A DNA stretch of 64,000 nt from Chondrosia reniformis (taxonomy: Eukaryota; Porifera; Demospongiae; Chondrillida; Chondrillidae): assembly GCA_947172415.1 (NCBI GenBank), contig OX359202.1, forward strand, positions 2,392,001 to 2,456,000. The letters run 5' to 3'. The translations under genes and the position numbers were made by a program. Below are positions 42,961 to 55,150 of the stretch, one piece after another. Under the pieces are notes generated by a model. It did no database searches, had not been told where the DNA came from, and saw nothing but the letters and a program-made list of their open reading frames with translations. Positions within the stretch are counted from its first letter, which is position 1. The number at the start of each line of letters is the position of its first letter.

Positions 42961-44740
42961 GGGTAGACTTATGTAATATGTCCTGCTTGTATCTATAGTT
43001 ATGCTGAGCCATTTTTACCTGTACAAGCAAGGTTACTAATTGATTTAATTCATAAAATGTAATTCGACATACATTCTATTCATAAAATTGAATTTCATCA
43101 AGTGTCTAAGTTAACACCTTATTTAACCTTTGGTGCCAAAATAGTGTATATAAGGCCCCTAGATTTTGCATATATGGAGAGCCAAGGATTCACAGAAGAT
43201 CAAGATAAAGTTAAAGAAAAAGACAAAGACTCCCAGGATCCTTAATGAAGAGTGGAATTCCCAGAAACGGCTGACTGACCTAGTGGCGAAGAAGATGAAA
43301 AAGGAAAAGCAGGAAGAAAAGACTCCTGTATCTTCATCCAAAGATCTCTTCAGGTTTATTTCCAGATCACCTGTAGGCATTTTTACAGAATAGGCATAGC
43401 ATGTAGGAAAATGGTATATTAGATTTTTCATGGCATCACAATCCTAGTCGTTATTTTATATATTTAGATAGAGATCCTGGATTAGCTTCTGTGTTTGAAG
43501 TAAAGTATTTGGATGCACTGTGAGTTGTAGGGGTTGCAACTTCAACTGTATCTGTATATACACATAATTATTTGGGAAACATCATGCAAGCTTTAATTAT
43601 AAAACTCTATGTGACCGTCCATGGGAAAAGGGGCATTTTGCATATAAATTGGAAATTGCGTTTTTGATACCATTTGAAAGTGCTTCCGTAGTTCTATCAA
43701 ATAGTGCAAACAGAAGTGTCATTGTTGTTACGGATTCAAAGTTACGACACTTTGAAAATAGAACTGTTATACCAAACACATTTTATGTAAAACAGCTTTT
43801 TATATTTTGCTTCGTTTAGGTATCTCATTGATTGCGTAATCTCAATCAAATCAAATCAAATCAACTGTAGTTAAACGATAATTATATTCACAGTTCCTTA
43901 TATTGAACAAACTGGCGTATTTCCAGTAGCTTATAGATATGAAAATCGGATTTATCACACGAAGAGGACTGAAATAATGACAGCAACATTGGTAAAGGTT
44001 AGAGTAATGAGTATTTAATGATATGAAAAGAGAATCACATTCTTGACTATTTTGCAACGATGTTTTAAAATGCCAGTATTGAACATATTGCTCCAGCCCA
44101 AAATGCCTCTTCCGTATGGCAGGCCACATAAATATATGTATATATATATATGCATAATCTACATATTTCTTAAATTATCTATTATTACATTGTAAAACTG
44201 GTGTGTTAATTTCCCACTTGTGCCATTTAGCACACGTGTTGAAATGGCACACTTATGTACCTACATAGTGAAATTTGAACACCTTATATTTTGCACACAG
44301 GTGTACTGAACAACACACTTAAATGCTTATACACAGAATTGTTGACACATATGCTATATTTTACAGCACACTATCTATGTGCTGAATTGGCACATTTCAC
44401 CACTTACACAGTATCAATTTGACATAGGCATAGCATGTAGAAAAATAGTATATATATTACATTTTCATGTATAGAAATGAGCCCTAGCTATGGGCTTGTC
44501 TGGCTATGCACATGCAGGGTTAGTAGAGAGTTATAGATCAGCGTATACGTTGAACGTTAAGTTGCAAGATGAAGTCACAATGTTTACAGTGTGAGGAAAT
44601 TCCAATTTGTTAATTTAGATTAGTGGACAAAGTAACAAAATGGCGTATCAGAGAAGGTTCACATTTTTTGTCAACTCTGCACCTTGTTATCGATTCGCTA
44701 CTGTTACCTGATTTACAAGGGAATTAGAGACTGTTTTAGA
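42961..44740. other. Repeat-rich spacer
   Basis: No gene recognised. The Lys-rich ORF at 43166-43393 has no family features. A 45-bp block starting 'ataggcatagcatgtag' occurs twice, at 43389-43432 and 44425-44466, about 1 kb apart in the same orientation. Confidence 0.45.
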
Positions 44741-44744
44741 GGTT

Positions 44745-45998
44745 ATGTACTGGGATGAAAGTAGCTCGTGCACATCCAGCAGCGATGATGAAGAGGACAT
44801 GGATCTCCTTCTCTTGGATGTAGTGGTGAAGCCCAAGCAGAATTTGGGACCCAAGCTTCATTTAGAGGACCTGACTAATTTGGAGTGTGAATGACTATTC
44901 AGGTTAGCAATCTTACTGTGGCAATAGGTGTGGCTTATATAAGAAGCAGTCCAATTATATATGCTTGCTAGCTAGCTATATTCCAATTTTATCGTAGATT
45001 TTGCTAAGATGATTTGGCTCGGCTAGCTACTGCACTCATCCTCCCAAATCAGTACACTTGCAGCCAGGGAATGACTGCTACTGGTATCGAAGCATTTTTG
45101 GTTATGCTTAGAAGGTTGAGTTACCCGAACAGGCTTTGTGACCTGGTTCCATTTTTCAGAATATGAATTAAGCCTCATTTTCAACAAGCAAGTCATGCAT
45201 GTACACAGGTTGAATAGTTGATTATTTTAAGTGTTTTCACATTTTGTTCCACAGGTAATTGACAACATCTATGATCGTTTTGGGCACCTATTGACAGACC
45301 ATGATTTGGTGTGGATGGAGGCAAATCGTTTACCTCTGCCATACAAGCTAAGGGAGCTCCATTGAATCAATGCATTGGGTTCATAGATTGGACCGTTCGC
45401 CTAAATGCAGGACCCACGAAAAACCAGAGAATTATGTACAGTGGCCATAAGAGGATACATTCTTTGAAGTTCCAGGTTATTTTATGTTTTTACTATAATC
45501 TGTTTACATTTGTTGCATTTCATATACAGTCTGTAGTTACTCCAAATGGCCTTATCGCCCATTTGTTTGGACCTATGGAAGGGAAAAGGCATGATGATTT
45601 CATGCTCTCTGTTAGTGGGCTACCAAACAAACTGAGATCTTTCACCCAGCCCAACAACAGTCCATGCATATGTGTTGTATGGAGATCCAGCATATGGAGT
45701 GTTAGCAAACATCTTGTATCCTTCCCGTGGCTTGCACATAGCACCATTGCAACAGGAGTTCAACAGAGCCATGAGTGCCGTTCGTCTGACTTTTGAGTGG
45801 CCCTTTGGGAAAATTCTACAATACTTCGCATACCTAGACTTCAGGAAGAACCAGAAGGTCTTGCTACAACCAGTCGGAAAGTACTACCTTGTAGGGGCCA
45901 TTCTCACAAACTGTTACACATGTTTGTATGGATCACAAACAACAACATTTTTTGATTTACCACTCCCAACATTAGAGACTTCTCTGTCAAATTGTTAA
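44745..45998 (+). pseudogene. HARBI1-like Harbinger transposase (nuclease), broken
   Basis: DDE nuclease of the PIF/Harbinger type. An acidic start ('YWDESSSCTSSSDDEEDMD') is followed in shifting frames by the N-terminal conserved region, then 'GAPLNQCIGFIDWTVR' (first Asp; GT is usual where WT stands), 'YSGHKRIHSLKFQ', a 54-bp intron at 45476-45529, 'SVVTPNGLIAHLFGPMEGKR', 'HDDFML', 'YGDPAYGV' (second Asp, after a frameshift at about 45660) and 'FEWPFGKILQYFAYLDF' (Glu). In-frame stops near 44907 and frame changes make it non-functional. Confidence 0.82.
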
Positions 45999-46160
45999 TG
46001 TAATTGTTAATTGTTCTTTAATGTGTGCTTACACATAATGCCACAACATTCATTTTGATTTCACGCTATTTTTCATTGTCTCTTATTATGTAAAACACAA
46101 CTCATTTTAATTAAGCATTATTGCACAATAAAAATTGTTATGTGAAATCTATGTGTAAAG

Positions 46161-46301
46161 TTACATGTTCTTCTTCAGTACTTCTAGTATTGCTCTCCTT
46201 TCGTTTGCGTCAACTTTTTGTCCTTCAGCATCTAACTCTAGCCTCTTCATCCTCTCAGCCTCCTCCAAGGCCAGTGTGACTTCAGCTTGGGAAATAGCCA
46301 T
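46161..46301 (-). pseudogene. C-terminal piece of the Harbinger Myb-like partner protein
   Basis: 46 codons on the minus strand: 'MAISQAEVTLALEEAERMKR' and 'ERRAILEVLKKNM' with a stop. A coiled acidic/basic tail of this type ends the Myb/SANT-like DNA-binding protein that accompanies the nuclease in Harbinger elements. The convergent position next to the nuclease supports this. The Myb domain itself is missing. Confidence 0.45.
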
Positions 46302-46705
46302 TAGCTATAGTGGCACAAGAATGTAAATGATATTTACTGACCATTATACAAGCTTTTTTCGGTATTATTCTTTTGAACTTCTGTAAATCAAACTTTGCTG
46401 AGCGTTAAAGAAGAATGGAATTCATTTGGCCGAGGTATACTTAGCCATTTTGATTTCTTTGTATATATTTTCTTGCGTTTTTTCGTTTACATTTACGGTA
46501 TCCATATGTTAGGCCTATATCTTTCTGTCCTTCATAGGACGCTTATACTGTGGTATAAACCTATATAATTTAATACGAAGTTTAAACTATCGAAAATCTA
46601 TCAATTCGTGTAAATTGTAATATGATTGGATGATTTTGTAACTTTGCGGCTGTTAACGGTCTAAACAATTTCAAGCCACTATAGTGGCTATCGGCTGATA
46701 AAGGG
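46285..46705. mobile_element. Right part of a TTAA-type piggyBac-like MITE
   Basis: The right end 'tcggctgataaaggg' plus TTAA (46706-46709) and the subterminal 'gccactatagtggc' match the element at 41931-42388, and the interior aligns to it over about 250 bp by eye. The left end merges into the Harbinger remnant without a recognisable TTAA. Confidence 0.65.
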
Positions 46706-46874
46706 TTAATTTTGAGACACCGTTATATAAACAAATTATTTTAAAACCACAAAATACCCCTTTTGTGTGCAATTTGTACATGTTCTACCTGCGTATGAAA
46801 GAGCATTCATGGCTATAATGTTGTTACAGCCCCATCAATTAAGTGGAACAGGCTGGATCAATAAGTGTGAGCAT

Positions 46875-47760
46875 TTAACACTGTGAAAACTTTTCAACCT
46901 GACCAGTCCAGCCAGATGCCTCAGAAAATGGGAGCCCAAAATTCAGCCACCTGTGACAGGTGGAATGAGGGCACCTCCTTACTTTAGAAACAAAAGCCTT
47001 AACAAAGAACCTTGTTACTTTTTGCCTTAGTTTACTAAGGCAAGGAGTATCTGGCTTGGACAACCCTCGGTCAATTATGTTTTCCCTTCTTTGGGTTTTT
47101 AGCCAGGCTTTGCCTCCTTCCGGCAGCAGCAGACAGGTGCACATCAGGCCAAAGTTGACCATCATAATAGGAGGGAATACCTCCATATATACACCAATCC
47201 ACCACTGCTTTCCAGAGGTCAACAGGCAAGGACTGGGACAGGTCTACTTATCATCCAGGCCCCAATCCCTCAACAGATAGATGTCGCCTCAATATCCTTA
47301 CAGCCGAACAGAGAACAGTTCTCTGCAGGCTCTCATCACTTCTACTGCACCTTCCCCTAAGGTCTTCCAGGAGCGTATCCACTGTCTCCAAAGCACCAAT
47401 TATCATTAGGACTACCTTAATTCGGTAGCCCCTAAATTGTTTCCTCATATCAGCCGCCAGCTTCTGGTACTCTTGAAACTTCTCTTACCATCTTCCATTA
47501 AGATTGCTGTCAGTAGGAACTGACATCGAAATAATGAAGATGGACTTACATAGCCCATCCTCAACCGCTAAATCTGGCCTTCTTTCTGTCATTTCTTCAT
47601 CTGTAGGGATACTAGGATCCCACAAGATTTTGACAGACCTATTCTCATGGACTGGTTTTGCTTCTAGTTTGTACCAGGGCTCTTCCTGCTTGAATCCATA
47701 TTCTTTCAACAATCTCCACAACACTATCAGTATTGCCCGGTCATGCCTCTCTTTGTAGAG
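46875..47760 (-). pseudogene. LINE polymerase C-terminal fragment
   Basis: Minus frames contain 'ERRPDLAVEDG' followed by 'IFIISMSVPTDSN', then 'GYRIKVVLMIIGALETV' and 'LLEDLRGRC'. This is the conserved C-terminal region seen after the RT in several non-LTR retrotransposons (ERRPD..V.D, I.D...P.D..). Frames are broken. Confidence 0.6.
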
Positions 47761-47928
47761 AGAAAATCCCTTCTATCTTTTAAGGTGTGCAAGTTTAACC
47801 GCGCTTGCTCCACTTGTCTAAGCCCTCACTCACAAGGACATAAATGACCTAGACCTTTATATACATATGTCATATGATGTCCCTTGTGTGCAAATTACAA
47901 AATGGTAATCCTGTCGATTATGCGAATG

Positions 47929-48010
47929 TATGCAGCCAACCTTCGGTATTCTTAGGTCCCTCACAAGGCAAATCAAATCTGCTGAGGTTATTAGCTGAGA
48001 CCCCTTTAAG
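47929..48010 (+). repeat. 82-bp target-site duplication, left copy
   Basis: Starts 'tatgcagccaaccttcggta' and ends 'tgagacccctttaag'. It differs from the right copy (49989-50070) at three positions. Confidence 0.85.
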
Positions 48011-49988
48011 CAGCAAATGGTAGATCACTATGCTTCATTGCAGGAGACTTCAACCGCAAGGTTGGTCTGCAGTCTTCAACAGTACTGGAGGAATGCATGG
48101 GGAAATATGGGAAAGGTTCCAGAAATGAAAATGGACAAGCATTAGTGGACTGGGCCATACAAGAAGGTGCATTTCTATGCAATACTGCTTTCCAACATCC
48201 ATGCAGACATCGGACCACCTGGACGGGTTGGATAAAGACAACACAAGGAGAGACCAAACAACATATCTATAACCAGATAGACTTCATCTTATCTCGGATG
48301 AAACTCAAACTTTTGCTGTCTGACTTTAGATCTTACAGTGGAGCAGAAACAAATTCTGATCACAAGATTGTGGTGGCAAGAATAGATCTAAAGGGCATGT
48401 TCACCATATGGTCTAAGCAATCTCAGCCCATATATCAGTAGGATTGATGTATCCAAGTTGTCTTCGAACCGCGTTTGCAGATTACACAACCAACGTGCCA
48501 CAGGGGTGGATGGAATACTAGGGGAACTATTGAAATACTCAGCTGATGCCATTGCAAGTGAGCTGACACATATCTTAAATGAAGCTCTGACCTCTGGATG
48601 TGACGTAGGACTGGGCAGTGGATTATTGATCTCACTCCCTAAACCAGGTAAACCTCCTGGCCCATTAGTTCACTTACGACCAGTGGTAATATTGAATGCA
48701 ATCCACAAATGCTTGTCCCTCGTTACGCTGGCCAGGATTACCCCTAGTGTGGTCGCCTTCCTTTCCCCAAGCCAAAGTGGATTTAGAAAGGGCACGAGTA
48801 CTTCAGATGTAATGTGGTGCAAGAGATGGCTGGCTGCCAAAGCCCAAAGATTCCATTGGCAATGCCACATCCTAGGTTTGGACATGTCACGAGCCTTTGA
48901 TACAATCTCCAGACAGAAACTGCTACAAGTGATGTCTACAATTGTACATTGTGACGAGTTAAGAATGATTCAGATGCTGATGCTCAACACAACCCTAGAA
49001 GTGAAGGTTGGCAACCACCTTGCCCCAAGCTTCAAAACTACCATAGGTAGCCCACAAGGAGATAGCCTATCACCAGTACTATTCACTTGCTATCTAGAAG
49101 AGGCACTCAAAGAGCTTAGAACACGTGTGATCACCAATCTTTCTGTGGAATTTCCGATTGAGACCACATACGCAGATGATGTGCACTTTATTAATACCAA
49201 CAATACCTACCTGGAAAGGATCCTGGGGATTGGCACAGAAATTTTGTCAGGATGGGACCTGAAAGTCGACACTGCCAAGACCAAGTAGATCCATCTTACT
49301 CTGGCGGAAGACCCCAACCAATGCGGCCAAGAAAAATGGAGATCAATCAAATCCCTGGGATCCCTGTTGGGTGACACACAGATATATCTTTAAGGAAACA
49401 ACTGGCTGCTGCAGCATACAGGACTCTAATGACTGTGTGGTGCCGAAGACTTCTGATCAGTGAGAACAAAAGACTCAGGTTATACAATGCTTTTGTATTA
49501 CCTGTACTCCCATACAACTGTGGAACCTGGGGCCTTAAACAAACGGAGATCGAATCCTTAGATGCTTTTCACTGTAGGCAGCTACGACATCTCATCGGGG
49601 TGTTCTACCCAAATCACATCTCCAATGGCAAGCTCTATACACGATGCCAAGCAGACCCAATTTCTGCAAAAGCCAAGAAAGCCAGATGGAGACTGTTTGG
49701 TCACATCCTCCGATTGCCCGTTGACATACCTGCCAATGTTGCCGTGACAACATACTTTGAATCTAGGGGGTTACGTGGAAGGGTTGGAACACCACGAATA
49801 ACACTGCCAGTGGTACTAAATAGAGATCTAAAAGAAGCAGGAGTGAAAACACACCTACAATCCAAGGAAGACTTAGAGGAGCTACAGCAAAAGGCAATAG
49901 ATAGAGAATTATTCAATGAACTAGTAGATTCTGTAGCTAAATGAATACAAGTGCTGACATAGTGCGAAAGTGAACTTATTATTATTAT
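48011..49988 (+). mobile_element. 5'-truncated LINE with YADD reverse transcriptase
   Basis: Encodes the end of an endonuclease ('AGDFNRKVG', 'SDHKIVVARIDL', 48030-48441), an RT core (48458-49288: 'KPGKPPGPLVHLRPVVILNA', 'LSPSQSGFRKGTSTSD', 'LGLDMSRAFDTI', 'GSPQGDSLSPVLFTCYLEEA', catalytic 'TYADDVHF') and a thumb/C-terminal region (49429-49944: 'YNAFVLPVLPYNCGTWGL', 'ARWRLFGHILRLP'). Breaks occur near 48440 (part of the domain is deleted), 49288 and 49420. The 3' end is a (TTA)n tail, followed directly by the 82-bp duplication. Clade not fixed; the endonuclease plus GSPQGD..SP and YADD suggest the I/Jockey/R-like group. Confidence 0.82.
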
Positions 49989-50070
49989 TATGCAGCCAAC
50001 TTTCGGTATTCTTAGCTCCCTCACAAGGCAAATCAAAACTGCTGAGGTTATTAGCTGAGACCCCTTTAAG
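49989..50070 (+). repeat. 82-bp target-site duplication, right copy
   Basis: Follows the (TTA)n tail of the LINE. 79 of 82 positions are the same as 47929-48010. Confidence 0.85.
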
Positions 50071-51305
50071 ACGGGAACCTTTGTTGATATATGGAATGCA
50101 GATACATCATCTTCAGTCTATACTAAGGTGTGAAAAGGTAATTGGCAGGCCATGTGTTTTACCTTCGATGATCTGTATCAACTACCACTCTCTATGCAGT
50201 AGTTGAGGATTTCAAGGCCTGCAACAGTGTGACTAAAATCTTGTACAGTTTAAAATACTGATTATCCTATGGGTCACTTGGATCTCTTTAAATTTGAAAC
50301 TTGCACTGCATGTGTAGCTAGTACTTGCTTGTATATAATTTTTAATATTATGTAGTCACTTGGACCTTGCAAATTTGTAACTTGTACCATGTAGTACTTG
50401 ATTTTAATTTTAATATTTTATATATTTACCAGTAACTTTCACTGTAGTGTACTTCAGTATAATTAGCCAGCAAAGTACTTCACTATACTAAGACATTCAC
50501 TATGAGGAATTTTGTTATGAGATTCTACTGTATGTACAAATGGAAAACGTACACATGGATAAGAATAAAGCCTTGTTGAACATCAGTTATATAAATTTAC
50601 TAATTCTGGACGTTTCAACCCGGAGGTCTTCCTCAGTAATACAGGAATGGAAATATCAAGTAGGAAATTAGTAAATTTATGTTGCTGACGCCCAACAAGG
50701 CTTGATTCTTATAATGATCGAAACAATCACTCCTTATTCCTACACACGGACAAGTAGAAATATGACCAAAAAACATAAGAAGAGAACACAGACCTTCAAT
50801 TACCAAAGTTTTAATACGGTCAACTAAACGAATTTCTTTTTGCATCAACATAGGGACAACTCTGCCTCAAACTTAACGGGTATGTAAACGAATACACTTG
50901 ATCTAACCTTCGTTACAACTCGCTTATTCGGTAGCTCCTTCTCATAGGAGAGCATCGACTTGTCATAGCCGTTCTTGAAAGGATGATCTTCTTTTGCAAG
51001 AAGGGGTTACGTTTTCGCAACGTCACATGATAATCCATTAAATTAATATAGAGCGACATATGAGTGTGTTGGTGACGTACTTAAGAAACATCAGAATACA
51101 TACCAGATTGCACAATCGTAAGTTTGCATTCTTCATTATATCTTGATTATTTTGCAACTTTAATTAAGCAATATTTTGCCATACGTTTGTCATACACATG
51201 TACCAAGACATATGTTGGTTTCACTGTGATATGACCAATTGATATTTTTTATCAATATAACATTTGATAAATTTTCTATAGCTATTCTATAGTCCTATGA
51301 CATAT
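50071..51305. other. Intergenic, one foldback repeat
   Basis: Apart from the foldback at 50566-50710 I see no gene, RNA or repeat here. Confidence 0.4.
50566..50710 (-). repeat. Foldback repeat with a hammerhead-like centre
   Basis: Arms 'aagccttgttg' and 'ataaatttactaatt' are mirrored by 'aattagtaaatttat' and 'caacaaggctt'. The minus strand of the centre reads CTGAGGA, a 'gacc'/'ggtt' stem, GAAAC and GTC, in the order of a hammerhead, but with an extra base in stem II and no base pairs next to the core in stem I. Confidence 0.5.
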
Positions 51306-51307
51306 TA

Positions 51308-51758
51308 CTGTAAATCTTCTAAAAATTCGTGAACTTTTCAGACTGTTCAATTCTTACTTTTCGAAGTTTAGGAGGAAATATGCGCCTCTTCGGTCACATC
51401 TTCTGAACATTAGAGATTTCTTGCAAAATTAGAGGCATTCTGATGCCATTTTAGGGAGGTACAAAATGGCTGCCTCTGGCACGTTCTTTGTCACGATATC
51501 ATGCGTTATTCGTGGGTACCATGTCTACAAAGAGGTTTGGAGCCCCAATGTTGGAGAGAACTTCATGTGCTTCAACGAGGAGAGAATGTTCATGACAGGA
51601 AAGCGGTAGCAGTGCCCATTTTACACATGCGTTGCCGAAATTAGACTGCATTTCTGAACTTTAGAGTTCGCGAAGAGTTCGAATTTTTAGAGCGTTTCAG
51701 TGCAAGATTGCAAAATGTTTGCAAAAATTAGAGTTTCAAATTTTTAGAAGATTTACGG
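51308..51758. mobile_element. TA-flanked MITE, 451 bp
   Basis: Ends 'ctgtaaatcttctaaaaatt' and (right, reversed) 'ccgtaaatcttctaaaaatt' with TA at 51306-51307 and 51759-51760. Non-coding. Confidence 0.85.
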
Positions 51759-51978
51759 TATATGCAGCCTTTGTCCTCCGTTTTCTACTAAACGGAGAAC
51801 TAAATAAAGCATCCCTTAACTTAAAATGAATTATTTATATTATATTATTTATTCATATTAGATTACCTCAGTATATTGTAACTTGTACTGTATATATATG
51901 AATTATAAGTCACCTAACATGCAAATTGTATATATACGCCATTCCGGGGCAACACTGAGGTGTTGAATTCCGTAACCG

Positions 51979-52056
51979 GGGTATAACTGCAATAAGAGGC
52001 CCACTCCGTGGTATAACTGCAATAAGAGGCCCACTCCATGATATAACTGCAATAGC
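51979..52056. repeat. Tandem repeat, about 31 bp, 2.5 copies
   Basis: Unit 'ggtataactgcaataagagg' plus 'cccactccgt'; the third copy is truncated. Confidence 0.85.
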
Positions 52057-52146
52057 ACATCTAGGCTCCTTCGTATAAACGCTGCATAGGCTTCACAAGT
52101 GACGGCTGAAGTCGTGGCAACACTTCACTCCTTCCCTTCCTCTTTT

Positions 52147-52596
52147 CTAACAGCTTGTAAAGGAGCGATAAGGGCACTGGTTGCGTTGACACTTTGTAGC
52201 AGGGTGATCCCTATCACACGTGCTGCACAAATGATCGAAACGACAGGAATATTGTGGGCAAAAACGCTCTGAATTCCACTTATCACTGGTCCAGGGAAGC
52301 CCACTTGACTTCCCCACACAGTGGCTTTTTCCATGGATGTCGTAATCCATCCACTACATTCCACCGGAATCACGGGCCAGCCTTGTAATCATCCCAAAGT
52401 ATAAGAGCAAATCCATGGCTCTCCCTGGTTCGTTAGACACAACTGCCATCGCGAAGACAGTAAAAGACAACACCCAATCCGTAAACGATTCCAGAGGGAT
52501 AGGCTTTTTCTTTTTGTCCTTCTCCGCGTTGTTCAGCAATATTCTCCGGTAGCAAATCCGTGCCATTATCCTTTCAACTAGGGCCTCACTCTCCAT
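52147..52596 (-). pseudogene. Retrotransposon gag-like protein with one internal stop
   Basis: A 150-codon minus frame from 'MESEALVERIMARICYRRIL' through 'SFTVFAMAVVSNEPGRAMDL' to a Cys/His-rich end 'CRFDHLCSTCDRDHPATKC'. One TAG interrupts it at about 52355. The order (helical region with 'P.RA..LL.Y', aromatic WNS.RF, then a zinc-knuckle-like C..C....HP...C) resembles gag-like proteins of DIRS-type and related retroelements of marine invertebrates. No polymerase is next to it. Confidence 0.5.
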
Positions 52597-53084
52597 TTGG
52601 CAACAACTTCCTCTAGACTTGACAGCGTTCCCTTAACTAAGTCACCTATCATAAATATTTAACAAAAGAATAATTCAAGTCCAGGAAATATAAATATAAC
52701 CAAGTAACCATATACCATATATCACATACAAACACTCTCCATGACATTCTTATTCTATCCTCCATATATAATCAATAACAACGGCACATACATGACAATT
52801 GACAATTAGCAAATTCAATCTGACTTTCACTAAGCCAAAAATATGACATACCAACCACCCATAATCATGCCCGGAGGATATAGTCAAGGAACCTTCAATA
52901 ATCTTTAAGCCATATACAACCTCTGCATTCAGAATAGCAAAAACATGCAATCTCCAAGTTACTAATACTAAACGCAGTCAAAAATATATCCAACCATAAA
53001 TTCCAATTTCACCCAACCATTGGTGGGTATATAGCCAAAGAAACTTCAAAATGCGTATATAACACACATACCATGGCGCTTCAG

Positions 53085-53165
53085 TGTATGTGAATATTGG
53101 AGTCACTCACCCTTAGGCGCTATGCGCCTTGTGTCTCGTGACTCCAAAACCCATATTCACCTCAG
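53085..53165. repeat. 81-bp hairpin repeat
   Basis: 'gtgaatattggagtcac' and 'gtgactccaaaacccatattcac' (the latter given in two parts: gtgactccaaaa, cccatattcac) pair around 'aggcgctatgcgcct'. It could be the end or the hairpin of a small repeat. Confidence 0.7.
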
Positions 53166-54732
53166 AGCTGTTACATATATATATTCACAGGTTTGCAGGC
53201 TAAGCACTAATTTACTTATAATATATTGAATTATTTGGCGTTTTTATCCGTAATAAGTTCTATACGTACTCCATATATATATACACTGTGTGAACACCTT
53301 GTTTATGCAGTAGTGTATAAGGGACTTTGGCCAAGTGTATAGTGTTTGGTTATTTACTTTTGAGAGGATTAATGGTTTATTAGGCAGATAAGTGTGGAGT
53401 TTCAATTTATGAGAAAATTTTACATGTTTTATTTTACTGTTATCTTAAGTTTGCCCCGATAAAGCCAAGATGACTTTGGTTCTCTGTTGGGTTACACTAA
53501 TTTGAAAGGCTCTCTTTTTGTCTGCTTTAAGCCTATTTTCAGTGATGAGATGGGAAGTAGATCAGTGATTCATTTGCCACCTCTTTTTGAGTCATCTTTA
53601 GATAGAGTTACCAAAGAAGCTTTAATTGTAATTTCGTGTGGACTTTTTGAGGCCAAATTGACATCGGTATACTATATTCAAAATGTTACTGTGTTAGAGT
53701 AAATGGCTCTACTATTAGTTCCTTTGAAGGCAGGTTTCATGCCAGCAGTTGTGTGCTAGCACATAAAGATACTAAATAATAAATATCAGCTGCTAATTAT
53801 GTACAGCAGAATTTTGTTAACATTAACTCGGTTAAGGTGAAAAATTGCTTAATACAGAAGTTTTATAAGGTCCGTATAATTGCACTATACTTCCCATATA
53901 GTAGTATCCTTTTAACATGAAAGTCCTGAAAACTCAGTTATCGTAAAAGATAGGTAGTGCACAAGGTTTTAATATGAAATTTCGTTATGGCTGCTAAGCA
54001 GAAAGCTTTAACCTTAAAGAAATGATGTAAATACTGAAGGCTGTTATATAGGAACCATATCACGGATGCTTTGAAAAGTCAATGTTTAGGCCAAAAAGGA
54101 AGAGTCTTCTGACGAATTTTTAAGTGAGCCCTTGGATTTCATGTTAATGAGATTGTAATGTATATCGTAGGTGGATATGGTGCTTTACCTGGTGAAAAAT
54201 GTCAGACCACAATACACAAATGCTAGGCCATGGGAAAGGCAGGATGTTCTGCATGTATAGTAAGGCATGCTTTAAATTTTTTTTATGCTATTGTGTGGGT
54301 GTACTTTGTCATTAAGGAGGTGTTTCTTTGCAGTTACTGTGTGAAGTCCTCCTAGGGATCTGCGCCCATCCTTTCAATTATTTCCTTCAAGAAGGTTTCA
54401 TCTACATTCCTTAGATAGGGGTTGGTGGCATTGCAGTATAGGGACTTGAATTGCCTTGGAAGGTAAGTTGATAGACGCATACAATATACTGATGATTTGG
54501 TAAAGTTTATCTATAGACCATGTATGGGTGGATCACCATTATGGTATTTAAACTTAAATCGTAGAGAGCCCCAAAAGTATATATATGACATTCATTTTGG
54601 ATGGTATGGACCAATCTAAAACAAATATACCAGCTACGACTATTATATCAAAATCTACACAACATTTATGGTGAATAAGAACACATATTAGAGGTATTGT
54701 TCAATTTTAACGAATATAATTTGTATATACTG
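53166..54732. other. Intergenic, nothing firmly recognised
   Basis: The ORF at 53487-53702 ('LPPLFESSLDRVTKEALIVI') looks protein-like but no family was recognised. The rest is AT-rich with no clear signal. Confidence 0.4.
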
Positions 54733-55150
54733 AAAGAAACGTCTTAGAACAGTAGACTATATGTACTCACAACTATACCAATATGCTAGAAGGCCTTTTT
54801 GGAAAATACCACACCTCATCAGTGGCACTGCATGGGAAGTATTCTGGAGTAGCTAAGTTTCCAAATACCCAGACCTTCAAAAGGGATTGGTCATCAAACA
54901 ACAACCTAGCAACTCTATATGATTACAATCTCTACATCTAATGATATACAGGGTAACACTTTTAATGCTAAGATACAGTAATTTTTAGTCGTATATAACC
55001 CCTGCATTTCACACGCAAAAATGTGTCTCACCATCACAGTGGAAAATTAGCCCCAACTTATGGGCTAAGGTACTGTAAGAAAAATATCAGGACAGTAGAC
55101 TATACGTATCACAACTATACCAATGTGCTAGAAGGCTTTTGCAAAATATT
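54733..55150 (+). repeat. Direct repeat pair, about 70 bp
   Basis: 'acagtagactatatgta' with 'cacaactataccaatatgct' and 'agaaggccttt' at 54745-54810 is repeated at 55092-55145 with few changes. Confidence 0.7.

Noticed and set aside
41931-46705. One large 4.8-kb TTAA transposon spanning both CCCTTT ends
   Set aside because: A closer right end with TTAA exists at 42388, its removal rejoins the RT remnant, and the 46705 end aligns to that short element. Two separate insertions fit better.
53487-53702. 71-codon ORF as a host gene
   Set aside because: Protein-like composition but no motif, splice context or neighbour support; left as unassigned spacer.
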